Positions 36,405-46,228 of a stretch of DNA of 64,000 nt are shown one piece after another (position 1 is the first letter of the stretch; each line of letters starts with the position of its first letter). The notes beneath the pieces were generated by a model. That model ran no database searches. It was not told the origin of the DNA and saw only the letters and a program-made list of their open reading frames with translations. A program made the translations under genes and the position numbers. Origin of the DNA: Imbroritus primus. GTDB taxonomy: Bacteria; Pseudomonadota; Gammaproteobacteria; Burkholderiales; Burkholderiaceae. Where the stretch lies: NCBI RefSeq assembly GCF_964332355.1, contig NZ_OZ201293.1:620001-684000 (forward strand), in the 5' to 3' direction.

Positions 36405-37151
36405 GTGATCTGGCTCAAGAAAGCCCGCCTGGCCGGCCATATCGTCTGGGGCGTCACCATCTGTGCGGTGGTGTTCCCGTGGTCCGGCCATGCCGCGCGT
36501 CACCGCCACATCCGGCGCTGGTCGCAGCGCCTGCTTGAACTGTGCGGCGTGCGTCTGGAGGTCCGCGAACTGGCCCCGCTGGCCCGTGGCAGGAATGACA
36601 CGGGCGGCGAACGCGGCTTCATGGTGATCGCCAACCATATCTCGTGGCTCGACATCTACCTGATCAACGCCTGGCAGCCAGTGCGCTTTGTCGCCAAGTC
36701 GGAGATCCGCAACTGGCCGGTGATCGGCTGGCTGTGCGCCAAGACCGGGACATTCTTCATCGACCGCAACCGCAAGCGCGACGCCCGGCGCATGATGCAC
36801 GACCTGGTTGAGCATATGCAGCACGGCGATATCGTGTGCGTGTTCCCCGAAGGCACGACCGGCGACGGACGCGATGTCCTGCCGTTCCATGCCAACCTGA
36901 TGCAGGCGCCGCTGCATGCCGGGGTGCCGGTGCAGCCCGTGGGCCTGCGCTATCTCGATGAGCAAACCGGCGAATGGACGCCCGCGCCCGCCTACATCGG
37001 CGAGCTGACCTTGCTGCAATCGCTCGATGCCATTCTGCGGGCGCCCCCGATACGCGCGCGGCTCACCGTGGGCGAACCGCTGCCGACCGACGAACGGACC
37101 CGGCGCGAACTGGCGGAGCTGGGCAGCGACGCGATCCGGCGGTTGCTGTAG
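36405..37151 (+). CDS. plsC: 1-acyl-sn-glycerol-3-phosphate acyltransferase
   Basis: A 248-residue inner-membrane acyltransferase that makes phosphatidic acid from lysophosphatidic acid. The NHx4D block NHISWLD (His78 and Asp83) and FPEGTT (147-152) are present, with an N-terminal membrane segment at about 10-26. It starts with GTG, 6 bp after pyrC', and is probably in the same transcript. Confidence 0.92.
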   Translation: MIWLKKARLAGHIVWGVTICAVVFPWSGHAARHRHIRRWSQRLLELCGVRLEVRELAPLARGRNDTGGERGFMVIANHISWLDIYLINAWQPVRFVAKSEIRNWPVIGWLCAKTGTFFIDRNRKRDARRMMHDLVEHMQHGDIVCVFPEGTTGDGRDVLPFHANLMQAPLHAGVPVQPVGLRYLDEQTGEWTPAPAYIGELTLLQSLDAILRAPPIRARLTVGEPLPTDERTRRELAELGSDAIRRLL

Positions 37152-37258
37152 GCAGGTCTCAGCCTGCCTGGTGTGCAGGCGTTCCTGCGTAGGGCGTGCC
37201 TTCACATCCCCATCATCCACCTGGTTTGGGGGCGGTCACCGGCCCCGAGCGGCTGGAT

Positions 37259-38083
37259 TCAGCCGAGCGGATCCTGCATCTGCGGACATTTCACCTGTTC
37301 AACCGTGCGTTGTGCGGGATCGAGATGCAAGCGTACTGCCGACAGGCAGCCTCCCCACACGCAACCGGTGTCGAGCGCCACCAGGTTGTCGCGCAACACC
37401 AGGCCAAGAGTCGACCAGTGGCCGGTGACGAGCACCGTGTCGCGAGTCTGGCGCCCCGGCACGTCGAACCACGGTAGATGGCCGGGGGGAGCGCCACCCG
37501 CGCCTTCCTTGGTTTTCAGGTCCATCACCCCATCGGCGGTACAGAAGCGGATGCGTGTCAGCGCATTGACAATGACGCGGTGGCGTTCCGTGCCCACCAG
37601 ATCATCCTGCCAGCGCTCGCCACCCGGCCCGAAAATCCGCCCCAGAAAGCCCTCCCAGTCCGGCCCGCGCAGCTGTGCTTCGACTTCCGCAGCCAGGGCG
37701 AGCACCTGCGATGTGGTCCATTGCGGCAGCACCCCCGCATGCACCATCAGAAACCCATGGTCAGCGATGGCCAAGGGCTGATGCCGCAGCCATGTGATCA
37801 GTTCTTCCGCATCCGGCGCGTGCAGCAACTCGTCCAGCGTGTCCTGGCGGCCGGGTTTGCGTACGCCGGCGGCCACGGCGAGCAGGTGGATATCATGATT
37901 GCCCAGGACAGTCCGGGCACGCTTGCCCATGCTTCGAACAGCGCGCAGCGTGGCGGCGGAGCCAGGGCCGCGATTGACGAGGTCGCCGGCGAACCAGAGC
38001 GGTGCATTGGCGGGCAAGCGGTCTAGCAGGCGCAACAGTGAGGCATGGCAACCTTGGAGGTCGCCGATGGCGTAAGGAAGCAT
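37259..38083 (-). CDS. apaH: Diadenosine tetraphosphatase (symmetrical)
   Basis: A 274-residue calcineurin-like metallophosphatase that cuts Ap4A to two ADP. Metal motifs are GDLQGC near the N-terminus, GDLVNRGPGS, GNHD and the later VHAGVLPQW and TGHWSTLG. The first motif has Gln where other phosphoesterases have His, which is common in this family. The start at 38083 is the conventional ATG; GTG 38110 is possible. Divergent from rmlB. Confidence 0.95.
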   Translation of the reverse strand: MLPYAIGDLQGCHASLLRLLDRLPANAPLWFAGDLVNRGPGSAATLRAVRSMGKRARTVLGNHDIHLLAVAAGVRKPGRQDTLDELLHAPDAEELITWLRHQPLAIADHGFLMVHAGVLPQWTTSQVLALAAEVEAQLRGPDWEGFLGRIFGPGGERWQDDLVGTERHRVIVNALTRIRFCTADGVMDLKTKEGAGGAPPGHLPWFDVPGRQTRDTVLVTGHWSTLGLVLRDNLVALDTGCVWGGCLSAVRLHLDPAQRTVEQVKCPQMQDPLG

Positions 38084-38234
38084 TTCGGAATGTAACGGTA
38101 TGTCAGGCACTCTGGATCACATAGGGGAGCATGAATGGAACCCTGACGCAATCCCGACATCCGGGGAGGCCGCATGTGTTACACCCCGGTACAAAATCAG
38201 CAGAAAGTGCGGTAACGAGCAGGGTTCCCTCGGT

Positions 38235-38257
38235 TAGAATAGCGGCAAATTTATAAC
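38235..38257 (+). promoter_or_regulatory. Candidate promoter region of the O-antigen locus
   Basis: TAGAAT (38235-38240) and TATAAC (38252-38257) are the two best -10-like boxes in the AT-richer stretch of the 263-bp gap before rmlB; neither has a good -35. No JUMPstart/ops element (GGCGGTAG) was found. Confidence 0.3.
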
Positions 38258-38346
38258 ATACGCACACATCGGTCAGGCCTCGTGCATGAGGCAGGCGGTT
38301 TTCTCCGCGACGTGATGCGTTTTCTCACTCACAGGGAGTACTCGAC

Positions 38347-39417
38347 TTGGCCCATATTTTCGTGACGGGTGGGGCGGGTTTCATCGGCGGTAATTTTGTT
38401 CTGGACTGGTTTGCCACCCAAGGCGCGCACGCCGACGGGATTGTCAACATCGACAAACTGACTTATGCCGGCAACCTCAAGACGCTGACGCCGCTCGAAT
38501 CCGACCCGCGCCATGTTTTTTCCCGGACAGACATCTGTGACCGGGATGCATTGGATACCCTGTTCGCTCAGTACAAGCCGCGTGCCGTGGTGCACTTTGC
38601 GGCGGAAAGCCACGTCGACCGTTCCATCCATGGTCCGGCGGAATTCATCCAGACCAACATCGTCGGCACCTTCACGCTGCTCGAAGCGGCGCGCGCCTAC
38701 TGGAACACCCTGGATGACGGCGACAAGGCAGCGTTCCGTTTCCTGCATGTTTCCACCGACGAAGTCTTCGGATCGCTGTCGGAAACGGATCCGCAGTTTT
38801 CGGAAACCACCGCATACGCACCGAACAGCCCATATTCGGCCAGCAAGGCAGCGTCCGATCATCTCGTGCGTGCCTATCATCATACGTATGGCATGCCGGT
38901 GCTCACGACGAACTGCTCGAACAACTACGGCCCCTATCATTTCCCCGAAAAACTGATTCCTCTTGTCATTGCCAATGCATTGGGCGGAAAGCCCCTGCCG
39001 ATCTACGGCGATGGCAAGAACGTACGCGACTGGCTATACGTTGGCGACCACTGCGCTGCCATCCGCGAGGTACTGGCGCGCGGACGTCTGGGTGAGACGT
39101 ACAACGTCGGTGGCTGGAACGAAAAGACCAACCTCGAAGTGGTCCACACCTTGTGCGACCTGCTCGACGAGATGCAACCCAAGGCAGCTGGTTCCTATCG
39201 CGACCAGATCACCTTCGTGAAAGATCGCCCCGGCCACGATCGCCGCTATGCCATTGATGCGCGCAAGCTCGAACGCGAACTGGGCTGGAAGCCGGCGGAG
39301 ACCTTCGAGACCGGGCTACGCAAGACCGTGCAATGGTATCTGGATAATCAGGCCTGGGTGCAGGACGTGATGTCGGGCGAATATCGCAACTGGGTCAGCA
39401 AGCAATATGCAGCCTGA
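38347..39417 (+). CDS. rmlB: dTDP-glucose 4,6-dehydratase
   Basis: A 356-residue extended SDR. GGAGFIGGNFV binds NAD; the catalytic Asp-Glu after Thr is in STDEVFGS and YSASKAASD gives the Tyr-Lys pair. It makes dTDP-4-keto-6-deoxyglucose, second step of dTDP-L-rhamnose synthesis. First gene of the O-antigen locus; SD CAGGGAG precedes. The initiator is TTG (38347), 6 to 7 bp after the SD. Its stop lies inside the first codons of the rmlD frame. Confidence 0.97.
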   Translation: MAHIFVTGGAGFIGGNFVLDWFATQGAHADGIVNIDKLTYAGNLKTLTPLESDPRHVFSRTDICDRDALDTLFAQYKPRAVVHFAAESHVDRSIHGPAEFIQTNIVGTFTLLEAARAYWNTLDDGDKAAFRFLHVSTDEVFGSLSETDPQFSETTAYAPNSPYSASKAASDHLVRAYHHTYGMPVLTTNCSNNYGPYHFPEKLIPLVIANALGGKPLPIYGDGKNVRDWLYVGDHCAAIREVLARGRLGETYNVGGWNEKTNLEVVHTLCDLLDEMQPKAAGSYRDQITFVKDRPGHDRRYAIDARKLERELGWKPAETFETGLRKTVQWYLDNQAWVQDVMSGEYRNWVSKQYAA

Positions 39418-39424
39418 GCGCGCC

Positions 39425-40321
39425 ATGCCCCGCCTGTTGGTCACCGGCTGCAATGGCCAGGTCGGCTTTGAGCTGCAACGCAGCCTCGCGCCGCTTGGCG
39501 AGGTGCTGGCAATGGACCGCACGGCTTGCGATCTGACCCGCCCCGATGCCTTGCGGCAGATCGTGCGGGAACTGCGGCCTGATGTCATCGTCAATCCCGC
39601 CGCCTATACTGCAGTCGACAAAGCCGAGCAGGAAGCGGCGCTGGCCCATGCTGTCAATGGTGTCGCACCAGGTGTGCTGGCCGAGGAGGCGCGTGCGCTC
39701 GGCAGCTTGCTGGTGCATTACTCGACTGACTATGTCTTCGATGGCAACGGCAGTGGGCGTTACCAGGAAATGGACGATGTCAATCCGCAATCCGTCTACG
39801 GCAAGTCGAAGCTGGCTGGGGAACAGGCGATTGCGGCATCCGGTGCCACGGCGCTGGTCCTGCGGACGAGCTGGGTGTTCGGTGCGCATGGCGGCAACTT
39901 TGCCAAGACCATGCTGCGGCTGGGCAGCGAGCGCGAGAGTTTGCGTGTGGTGGCGGATCAGCATGGCGCACCGACCTCGGCCGCCTTGATCGCCGACGTG
40001 ACCGCGCAGATCATCGGACGATTCTGGCTGCATGGTGACCGCAGCCGTTTCCCGGCCGGTACGTATCACCTTGCCGCCAGTGGCGAGACCACTTGGCATG
40101 CGTATGCGCAGGAGATTTTCCGCATCGCCCGGGCTCGCGGCGCCGCGCTCAAGGTGGGTGAAGGCGCTGTCGAACCCATCGCCGCGCGCGAGTATCCCGT
40201 GCCGGCCCCGCGACCGGCCAATTCGCGGCTGGACACGAGCCGCCTGCAACAGACATTCGGTGTGCATCTGCCACGTTGGGAGCAAGGCCTGCACCACGTG
40301 CTCGAGCAGATCATTCCCTGA
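39425..40321 (+). CDS. rmlD: dTDP-4-dehydrorhamnose reductase
   Basis: A 298-residue reductive SDR for the last step to dTDP-L-rhamnose. GCNGQVGFEL nucleotide loop, STDYVFDG, YGKSKLAGE (Tyr-x3-Lys) and LRTSWVFG are all typical. The GAG 6 bp before ATG 39425 is the likely SD; an ATG at 39407 overlaps rmlB and would add six residues. Confidence 0.96.
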   Translation: MPRLLVTGCNGQVGFELQRSLAPLGEVLAMDRTACDLTRPDALRQIVRELRPDVIVNPAAYTAVDKAEQEAALAHAVNGVAPGVLAEEARALGSLLVHYSTDYVFDGNGSGRYQEMDDVNPQSVYGKSKLAGEQAIAASGATALVLRTSWVFGAHGGNFAKTMLRLGSERESLRVVADQHGAPTSAALIADVTAQIIGRFWLHGDRSRFPAGTYHLAASGETTWHAYAQEIFRIARARGAALKVGEGAVEPIAAREYPVPAPRPANSRLDTSRLQQTFGVHLPRWEQGLHHVLEQIIP

Positions 40322-40340
40322 TTACCTTTCATGAGGACGT

Positions 40341-41219
40341 ATGCGCAAAGGCATCATCCTGGCCGGAGGTTCCGGTACGCGGCTGTATCCCATCACACGC
40401 TCCGTATCGAAGCAGCTCCTGCCCATCTACGATAAGCCGATGATCTATTACCCGCTCAGCACGCTGATGCTGGCGGGCATCCGCGACATCCTGATTATCT
40501 CCACCCCCGAAGACACGCCGCGCTTCGCAGAAATGCTGGGTGACGGCAGCAACTGGGGGCTCAATCTCCAGTACGCCGTGCAGCCGAGCCCGGACGGCCT
40601 CGCGCAAGCCTTCCTGATCGGCCGGGATTTCATCGGCAACGATCCCTCGACCCTGATCCTGGGCGATAACATCTTCTACGGTCACGGCCTGTTCGAACAG
40701 CTCAAGCGGGCCTCGGTACAAGAGGCTGGCTCGACCGTATTCGCCTATCACGTGCATGATCCGGAGCGGTATGGCGTGGTCGAGTTCGATGACAATTTCC
40801 GCGCGCTGTCGCTGGAAGAAAAACCCGTCAAGCCGCGCTCCAACTATGCCGTGACCGGCCTGTACTTCTATGACCGGCAGGTGTGCGACATCGCCGCCGA
40901 CATCAAGCCCTCCGCGCGCGGCGAACTCGAAATCACCGATGTCAACAAGCGTTACCTCGAACAGAACCAGCTGAACGTGGAGATCATGGGCCGCGGCTAT
41001 GCGTGGCTCGACACAGGCACGCACGATTCCCTGCTCGAGGCGTCCGCCTTCATTGCCACCTTGCAGCGTCGCCAGGGCTTGATGGTTGCGTGTCCCGAGG
41101 AAATCGCCTTCCGCAACAAGTGGATCGACGCCGAACAGGTCGCCCGGCTGGCAACGCCCCTGAGCAAGAATGGTTACGGCAAGTACCTGCAGCAGATCGT
41201 CGCGGAGGGTGTGGCATGA
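40341..41219 (+). CDS. rmlA: Glucose-1-phosphate thymidylyltransferase
   Basis: A 292-residue nucleotidyltransferase making dTDP-glucose, the entry step of the pathway. GIILAGGSGTRLYPITRSVSKQLLPIYDKPMIYYP-type N-terminus, EKPVKPRSNYAVTGLYFYD and WLDTGTHDSL are conserved. GAGG lies 8 bp upstream. Stop overlaps the rmlC start by 4 bp. Confidence 0.97.
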   Translation: MRKGIILAGGSGTRLYPITRSVSKQLLPIYDKPMIYYPLSTLMLAGIRDILIISTPEDTPRFAEMLGDGSNWGLNLQYAVQPSPDGLAQAFLIGRDFIGNDPSTLILGDNIFYGHGLFEQLKRASVQEAGSTVFAYHVHDPERYGVVEFDDNFRALSLEEKPVKPRSNYAVTGLYFYDRQVCDIAADIKPSARGELEITDVNKRYLEQNQLNVEIMGRGYAWLDTGTHDSLLEASAFIATLQRRQGLMVACPEEIAFRNKWIDAEQVARLATPLSKNGYGKYLQQIVAEGVA

Positions 41220-41758
41220 ATGTCGTTCAAACCGCCTTGCCGGAAGTCCTGATCCTCGAGCCGACAGTGTTCGGCGATGATCGCGGCTTCTTCTACGAGA
41301 GCTTCAACGCCCGTACCTTCGAAGAAGCCACTGGACTCAAGCGGCAGTTCGTGCAGGACAACCACTCGCGCTCGGCGAAGAATGTGCTGCGCGGACTTCA
41401 CTACCAGATTCAGCAGCCGCAGGGCAAGCTGGTACGCGTGGTTGCTGGTGAAGTGTTCGATGTCGCGGTCGACATCCGCCGGAACTCGCCTAACTTCGGC
41501 AAATGGGTTGGCGTCACGCTGTCTGCGGAAAACAAGCGCCAGCTCTGGGTACCGGAAGGGTTTGCCCACGGGTTCGTCGTGACCTCGGACCATGCCGAAT
41601 TCCTGTACAAGACGACGGATTACTATGCGCCCGCATTCGAGCGCAGCATTCTGTGGAACGATCCGGACATCGGCATCCAGTGGCCCATCGAGGGCGAGCC
41701 CGTACTGTCGGGCAAGGATGCGGCCGCACAATCCCTGAAAGGAGCCGAAACGTTTTGA
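41216..41758 (+). CDS. rmlC: dTDP-4-dehydrorhamnose 3,5-epimerase
   Basis: A 180-residue cupin-fold epimerase. FGDDRGFFYESFN, the catalytic His in LRGLHYQ and Tyr/Asp pair in KTTDYYAP are present, with PEGFAHGF. Acts between RmlB and RmlD. ATGA overlap with rmlA and a TTGA overlap with the following glycosyltransferase. Confidence 0.96.
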   Translation: MNVVQTALPEVLILEPTVFGDDRGFFYESFNARTFEEATGLKRQFVQDNHSRSAKNVLRGLHYQIQQPQGKLVRVVAGEVFDVAVDIRRNSPNFGKWVGVTLSAENKRQLWVPEGFAHGFVVTSDHAEFLYKTTDYYAPAFERSILWNDPDIGIQWPIEGEPVLSGKDAAAQSLKGAETF

Positions 41759-44189
41759 GTGCAGACGAGAAACCTCTGGTGATTGGCTGGAAACTGTCCT
41801 CGCTGAATGCGAAGGTGGCAAGCGTCCGTTATCGGGCGCTGTTTCCACTGCTGGCGCTGCGTGAGCAGGGCGTCTCCAGCAAGGTGTTCGCGTCGGGGTC
41901 GGTCAGGAATCTGACCGGCATCGATGCGCTCGTGATCGTCAAGAGTTTTACCGCGGACGATATTGCACTCGCACATGCGGCAGTCGAGAAAGGGATTCCG
42001 GTTATCTACGATCTTTGCGACAACGTGTTTGCCGAAAGATATGGGTACGGCAGCGTCACCGCGCCTGCCGATATCGTGCGCCAGATCGGCATGATCGCCA
42101 CTGCCTTCGTGACACCGACTGACGTGCTTGCCGATGTCATGCGTGACCAGCTGCGCGATGGCTTGCCTGTCTATGTGGTGCCGGATGGCATCGAAACAGG
42201 GCCGCTTGCAGAAGCCGCAGCTGCAGAAATCGAGCAGACGCTCGAGGCTGCGCGTCGCCGTCCGCTGATTGAACGCATCCGCGATTCGCAGGATGTCCGT
42301 AAATTCCTTGAACTGCTGCGTACAGGATCGGTGCGAGGGATCGCGCACCGCCTGGCAAAGTATGCCTATCGCAAGCTGGAGCCCGTGCGGGCCCGGATAC
42401 TGGGGCGCGCCTCGCGTGTGGCGCCGCGGCCGATGGCGCCAGCCCTGCTGCCGCGCTCACAGAACGATCGATCCACCCCGCAGGCGGCTTCCGACTTGGG
42501 TGTGACGTTCGAGGGGAAACCGGCTTCACCCGATGCCCGGCGCCTGCTCTGGTACGGCAACCATGGTGCACTGCATGGCGGCCGTTTCGGCATGATCGAC
42601 CTTGTCGATAACCGGGCCGCGCTGGAACGCATCGCCCGCGAGTTCGATGTCGAACTGGTCGTGGTCAGCAACCATGCCAAGAAGTTCGAGCAATTGATTG
42701 CTCCGCTCGCCATTCCCTCGCGCTATGTCGAATGGAGTCCCGCGCGCGTGCAGGAAGAACTGGCGCGGGCCGATATCGTGCTGGTGCCGAACAGTTGCGA
42801 TGCGTTCAGCCTGGGCAAGTCTGCGAACCGGACCGCCCTCGCGCTGATGGCCGGCCATCCGGTCGTGGCAACACCCACACCGGCGCTCGTGCCGCTCGGC
42901 GACTGTATCGAGGCAGGGGATTTCTATATCGGGATCCGGCGTTACCTGACTGATCCGCAGCGTGTAGCTGCACATATCGCCATCGCGCGCGAGCGTTGCG
43001 AGCAACTCTATGGGCAGGCTGCCATCGCTGGGGCATGGCTGTCGGTGCTGGATGCGGTGCGTTCGCATGTGCTTGGCGCGGCTCAACTCGTGCAGCCGGA
43101 ACTGGTCCTCGTCGCGAACCTGGTGCAGGATGTCGAATTCATTCGTCCGCTGGTGGCCGTGGCACGAGAACGCGGGATTCCGGTTGCCATCTGGGCGAGT
43201 ACATCCATGATCTGCCGCTGGCCGTACACGCTGGCGGCGCTGGCGGAGTCCGGTGCGCCGCTGCGGGTTCTCGCGGAAACGAAGAGTGGCGCCGTGGTGC
43301 CGCGCTTTCCGCATTCGGTCCGCGCGGTACTGACAGTGGCCGACACCAACCTCGGTCCGCACCGCTTTTCGAATAGCATCACGCAGGCAGCCAACAAGGC
43401 TGGCATTGTCACGGGTACGCTGCAGCATGGTTTCGAGAACGTCGGCCTGACCTATTCGGATGACCTGCACGTCATCGAACGCATCGAGTTCGACGCCCGC
43501 CGCATCTTTGTGTGGGGGAATCTATCCCTGCTGCACCCCCGTGTCAGCGAGAAGACGCGCCTCAAATGCATTTCCGTCGGATGTCCGAAGGCCGCAGAGA
43601 CTGCGGAGGCGGTGCTGCCTTCCATCGTACCTGCCGGCAAACCGGTCGTCGGCATTTTCGAGAACCTGCACTGGCATCGCTACGATGATGCCTACCGCAG
43701 CTTCTTCCTCGATGGTGCATCGCGTCTGGCAGTGGCACATCCGGACGTGACGTTCATCGTCAAGCCGCACAATGCGGGGCGCTGGCTGACGACCCGTTTC
43801 GATGGGGAACTGTCGCTGCCGGCGAATCTCCTGATCGCCGACCCATCGGAGGCGCAATGGGAGGGGCTGACGGCCGCCGGCATGCTGCCCCATCTGAGCG
43901 GCGTCATCACTTCTCCTTCCACCGTGGCGCTCGACGCTGCCCGCGTCGGCCTGCCAGTGGCAGTGGTCGCCCACGACCTCAAGCTGGACAACTACGCGCC
44001 GTTGTATCTCATCCAGAGTACCGCGCACTGGAACGATTTTGCTACGAGCCTGTTCGATGGCACGCACCGGCAGGCGCTGGTCGACGCCAGTGCGGCATTC
44101 GTGGCACGCGTCGTGTTGCCTGGCGACGCGGCCGCGCGCATCGTGGAGCATCTCTTGAACCCTGATTTAGACGCACAAGGCTTAGCAGC

Positions 44190-44193
<4 letters not shown>
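41755..44193 (+). CDS. Large two-module glycosyltransferase-like protein
   Basis: A cytoplasmic protein of 812 residues. The N-terminal module (about 1-440) is GT-B-like: an N-subdomain with PVIYDLCDNVFAERYG, a variable linker around 150-250, then LLWYGNHG, VVSNH, RADIVLVPNSCDAFSLGKSANRTALALMAG and a C-subdomain. The C-terminal module (about 450-812) has TLQHGFENVG, FIVKPHNAGRW and ITSPSTVALDAARVGLPVAVV, resembling CDP-glycerol/capsule-type transferases. The start is TTG overlapping the rmlC stop; GGAG is about 10 bp upstream. Sugar specificity is unknown; context suggests O-antigen assembly. Confidence 0.8.
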
Positions 44194-45287
<1,094 letters not shown>

Positions 45288-45301
45288 ACTGGAGTTTCAA
45301 T

Positions 45302-46228
45302 ATGGCCAATGATGAAGTGATTCGTGTGTTCGTGGGGGCCGACCGCTCCCAGATGCTGGCCGTGCCTGTCCTTGAGCATTCCATCAAGCGGCATACCGAT
45401 GCCCGGGTGGAAGTGATTCCCATGCTCGACCTGCCGGTGCCCGCGCCAAAGGATCCGCGCAACAGCCAGCGCACGGGCTTTTCCTTCAGCCGTTTCTGCA
45501 TTCCCAAGCTGGCTGGCTACCAGGGCAAGGCCATCTACATGGATGCCGATATGCTGGTGTTCCGGGATATCCGTGAACTGTGGAATATCCCGTTCGACGG
45601 AGCCAAGGTGATCATCCAGAAAGAGGTCAAGCACGAAGATGTCACGCTGAACAAGGCCGGCGCGCCGAAGAAGCGCAAGAAGCAGTGCGCGGTCATGCTG
45701 CTCGACTGTGGCCGGCTCGATTGGGATATTGAACATATTGTCCGCGAGATGGACGAGGAAAAATACGACTACGAAGGCTTGATGTACGACCTGTGTATTC
45801 TCGCGGAAGACGAGGTCAAATTCGGCGTTCCCTTCGAATGGAACAGTCTCGAACATTATGATTCGGAAACCCGGCTGATTCACTACACGGATGTCTATAC
45901 GCAACCATGGACAGCTGTAGGTAATCCTTGGGGGGATCTTTGGCTTGATGAAGTCCGCTTGATGCTGCGGACGGGTGCTCTGACTTGGGAGATGGTCAGG
46001 AAAGAGGTCGATCTGGGATATTTTCGTCCCTCGCTGCTCACCGACCTCAAGTATCGGCAGCGCTTTCCTTCCTGGGCACGGTCATGGCTCGACAAGCGCA
46101 ATATCGTCAAGGACAAGCTTTCGCGCTACGTTCCGCATAAGGAGGTCTACGCCCAGAAGCGGATCCGCCAGCAAGCTATCAAGGCTTATGAGGCGCAACT
46201 CGCGGCAAAAAGAAGCAATGACGCATGA
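45302..46228 (+). CDS. GT-A fold glycosyltransferase (GT8-like), first paralogue
   Basis: A 308-residue glycosyltransferase-like protein. FSFSRFCIPKLAGYQGKA is followed by a DxD-type metal site in YMDADMLVFRDI; FEWNSLEHYD and LIHYTDVYTQPW near 190-215 recall GT8 enzymes (Asn and His in the acceptor/metal region). The C-terminus is rich in Lys, Arg and Gln, possibly for membrane contact. It is a close relative of the gene at 59717. ATGA overlap with the next gene. Confidence 0.82.
   Translation: MANDEVIRVFVGADRSQMLAVPVLEHSIKRHTDARVEVIPMLDLPVPAPKDPRNSQRTGFSFSRFCIPKLAGYQGKAIYMDADMLVFRDIRELWNIPFDGAKVIIQKEVKHEDVTLNKAGAPKKRKKQCAVMLLDCGRLDWDIEHIVREMDEEKYDYEGLMYDLCILAEDEVKFGVPFEWNSLEHYDSETRLIHYTDVYTQPWTAVGNPWGDLWLDEVRLMLRTGALTWEMVRKEVDLGYFRPSLLTDLKYRQRFPSWARSWLDKRNIVKDKLSRYVPHKEVYAQKRIRQQAIKAYEAQLAAKRSNDA

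Noticed and set aside
38084..38346. JUMPstart/ops element before the O-antigen locus
   Set aside because: No GGCGGTAG motif was found in the gap.
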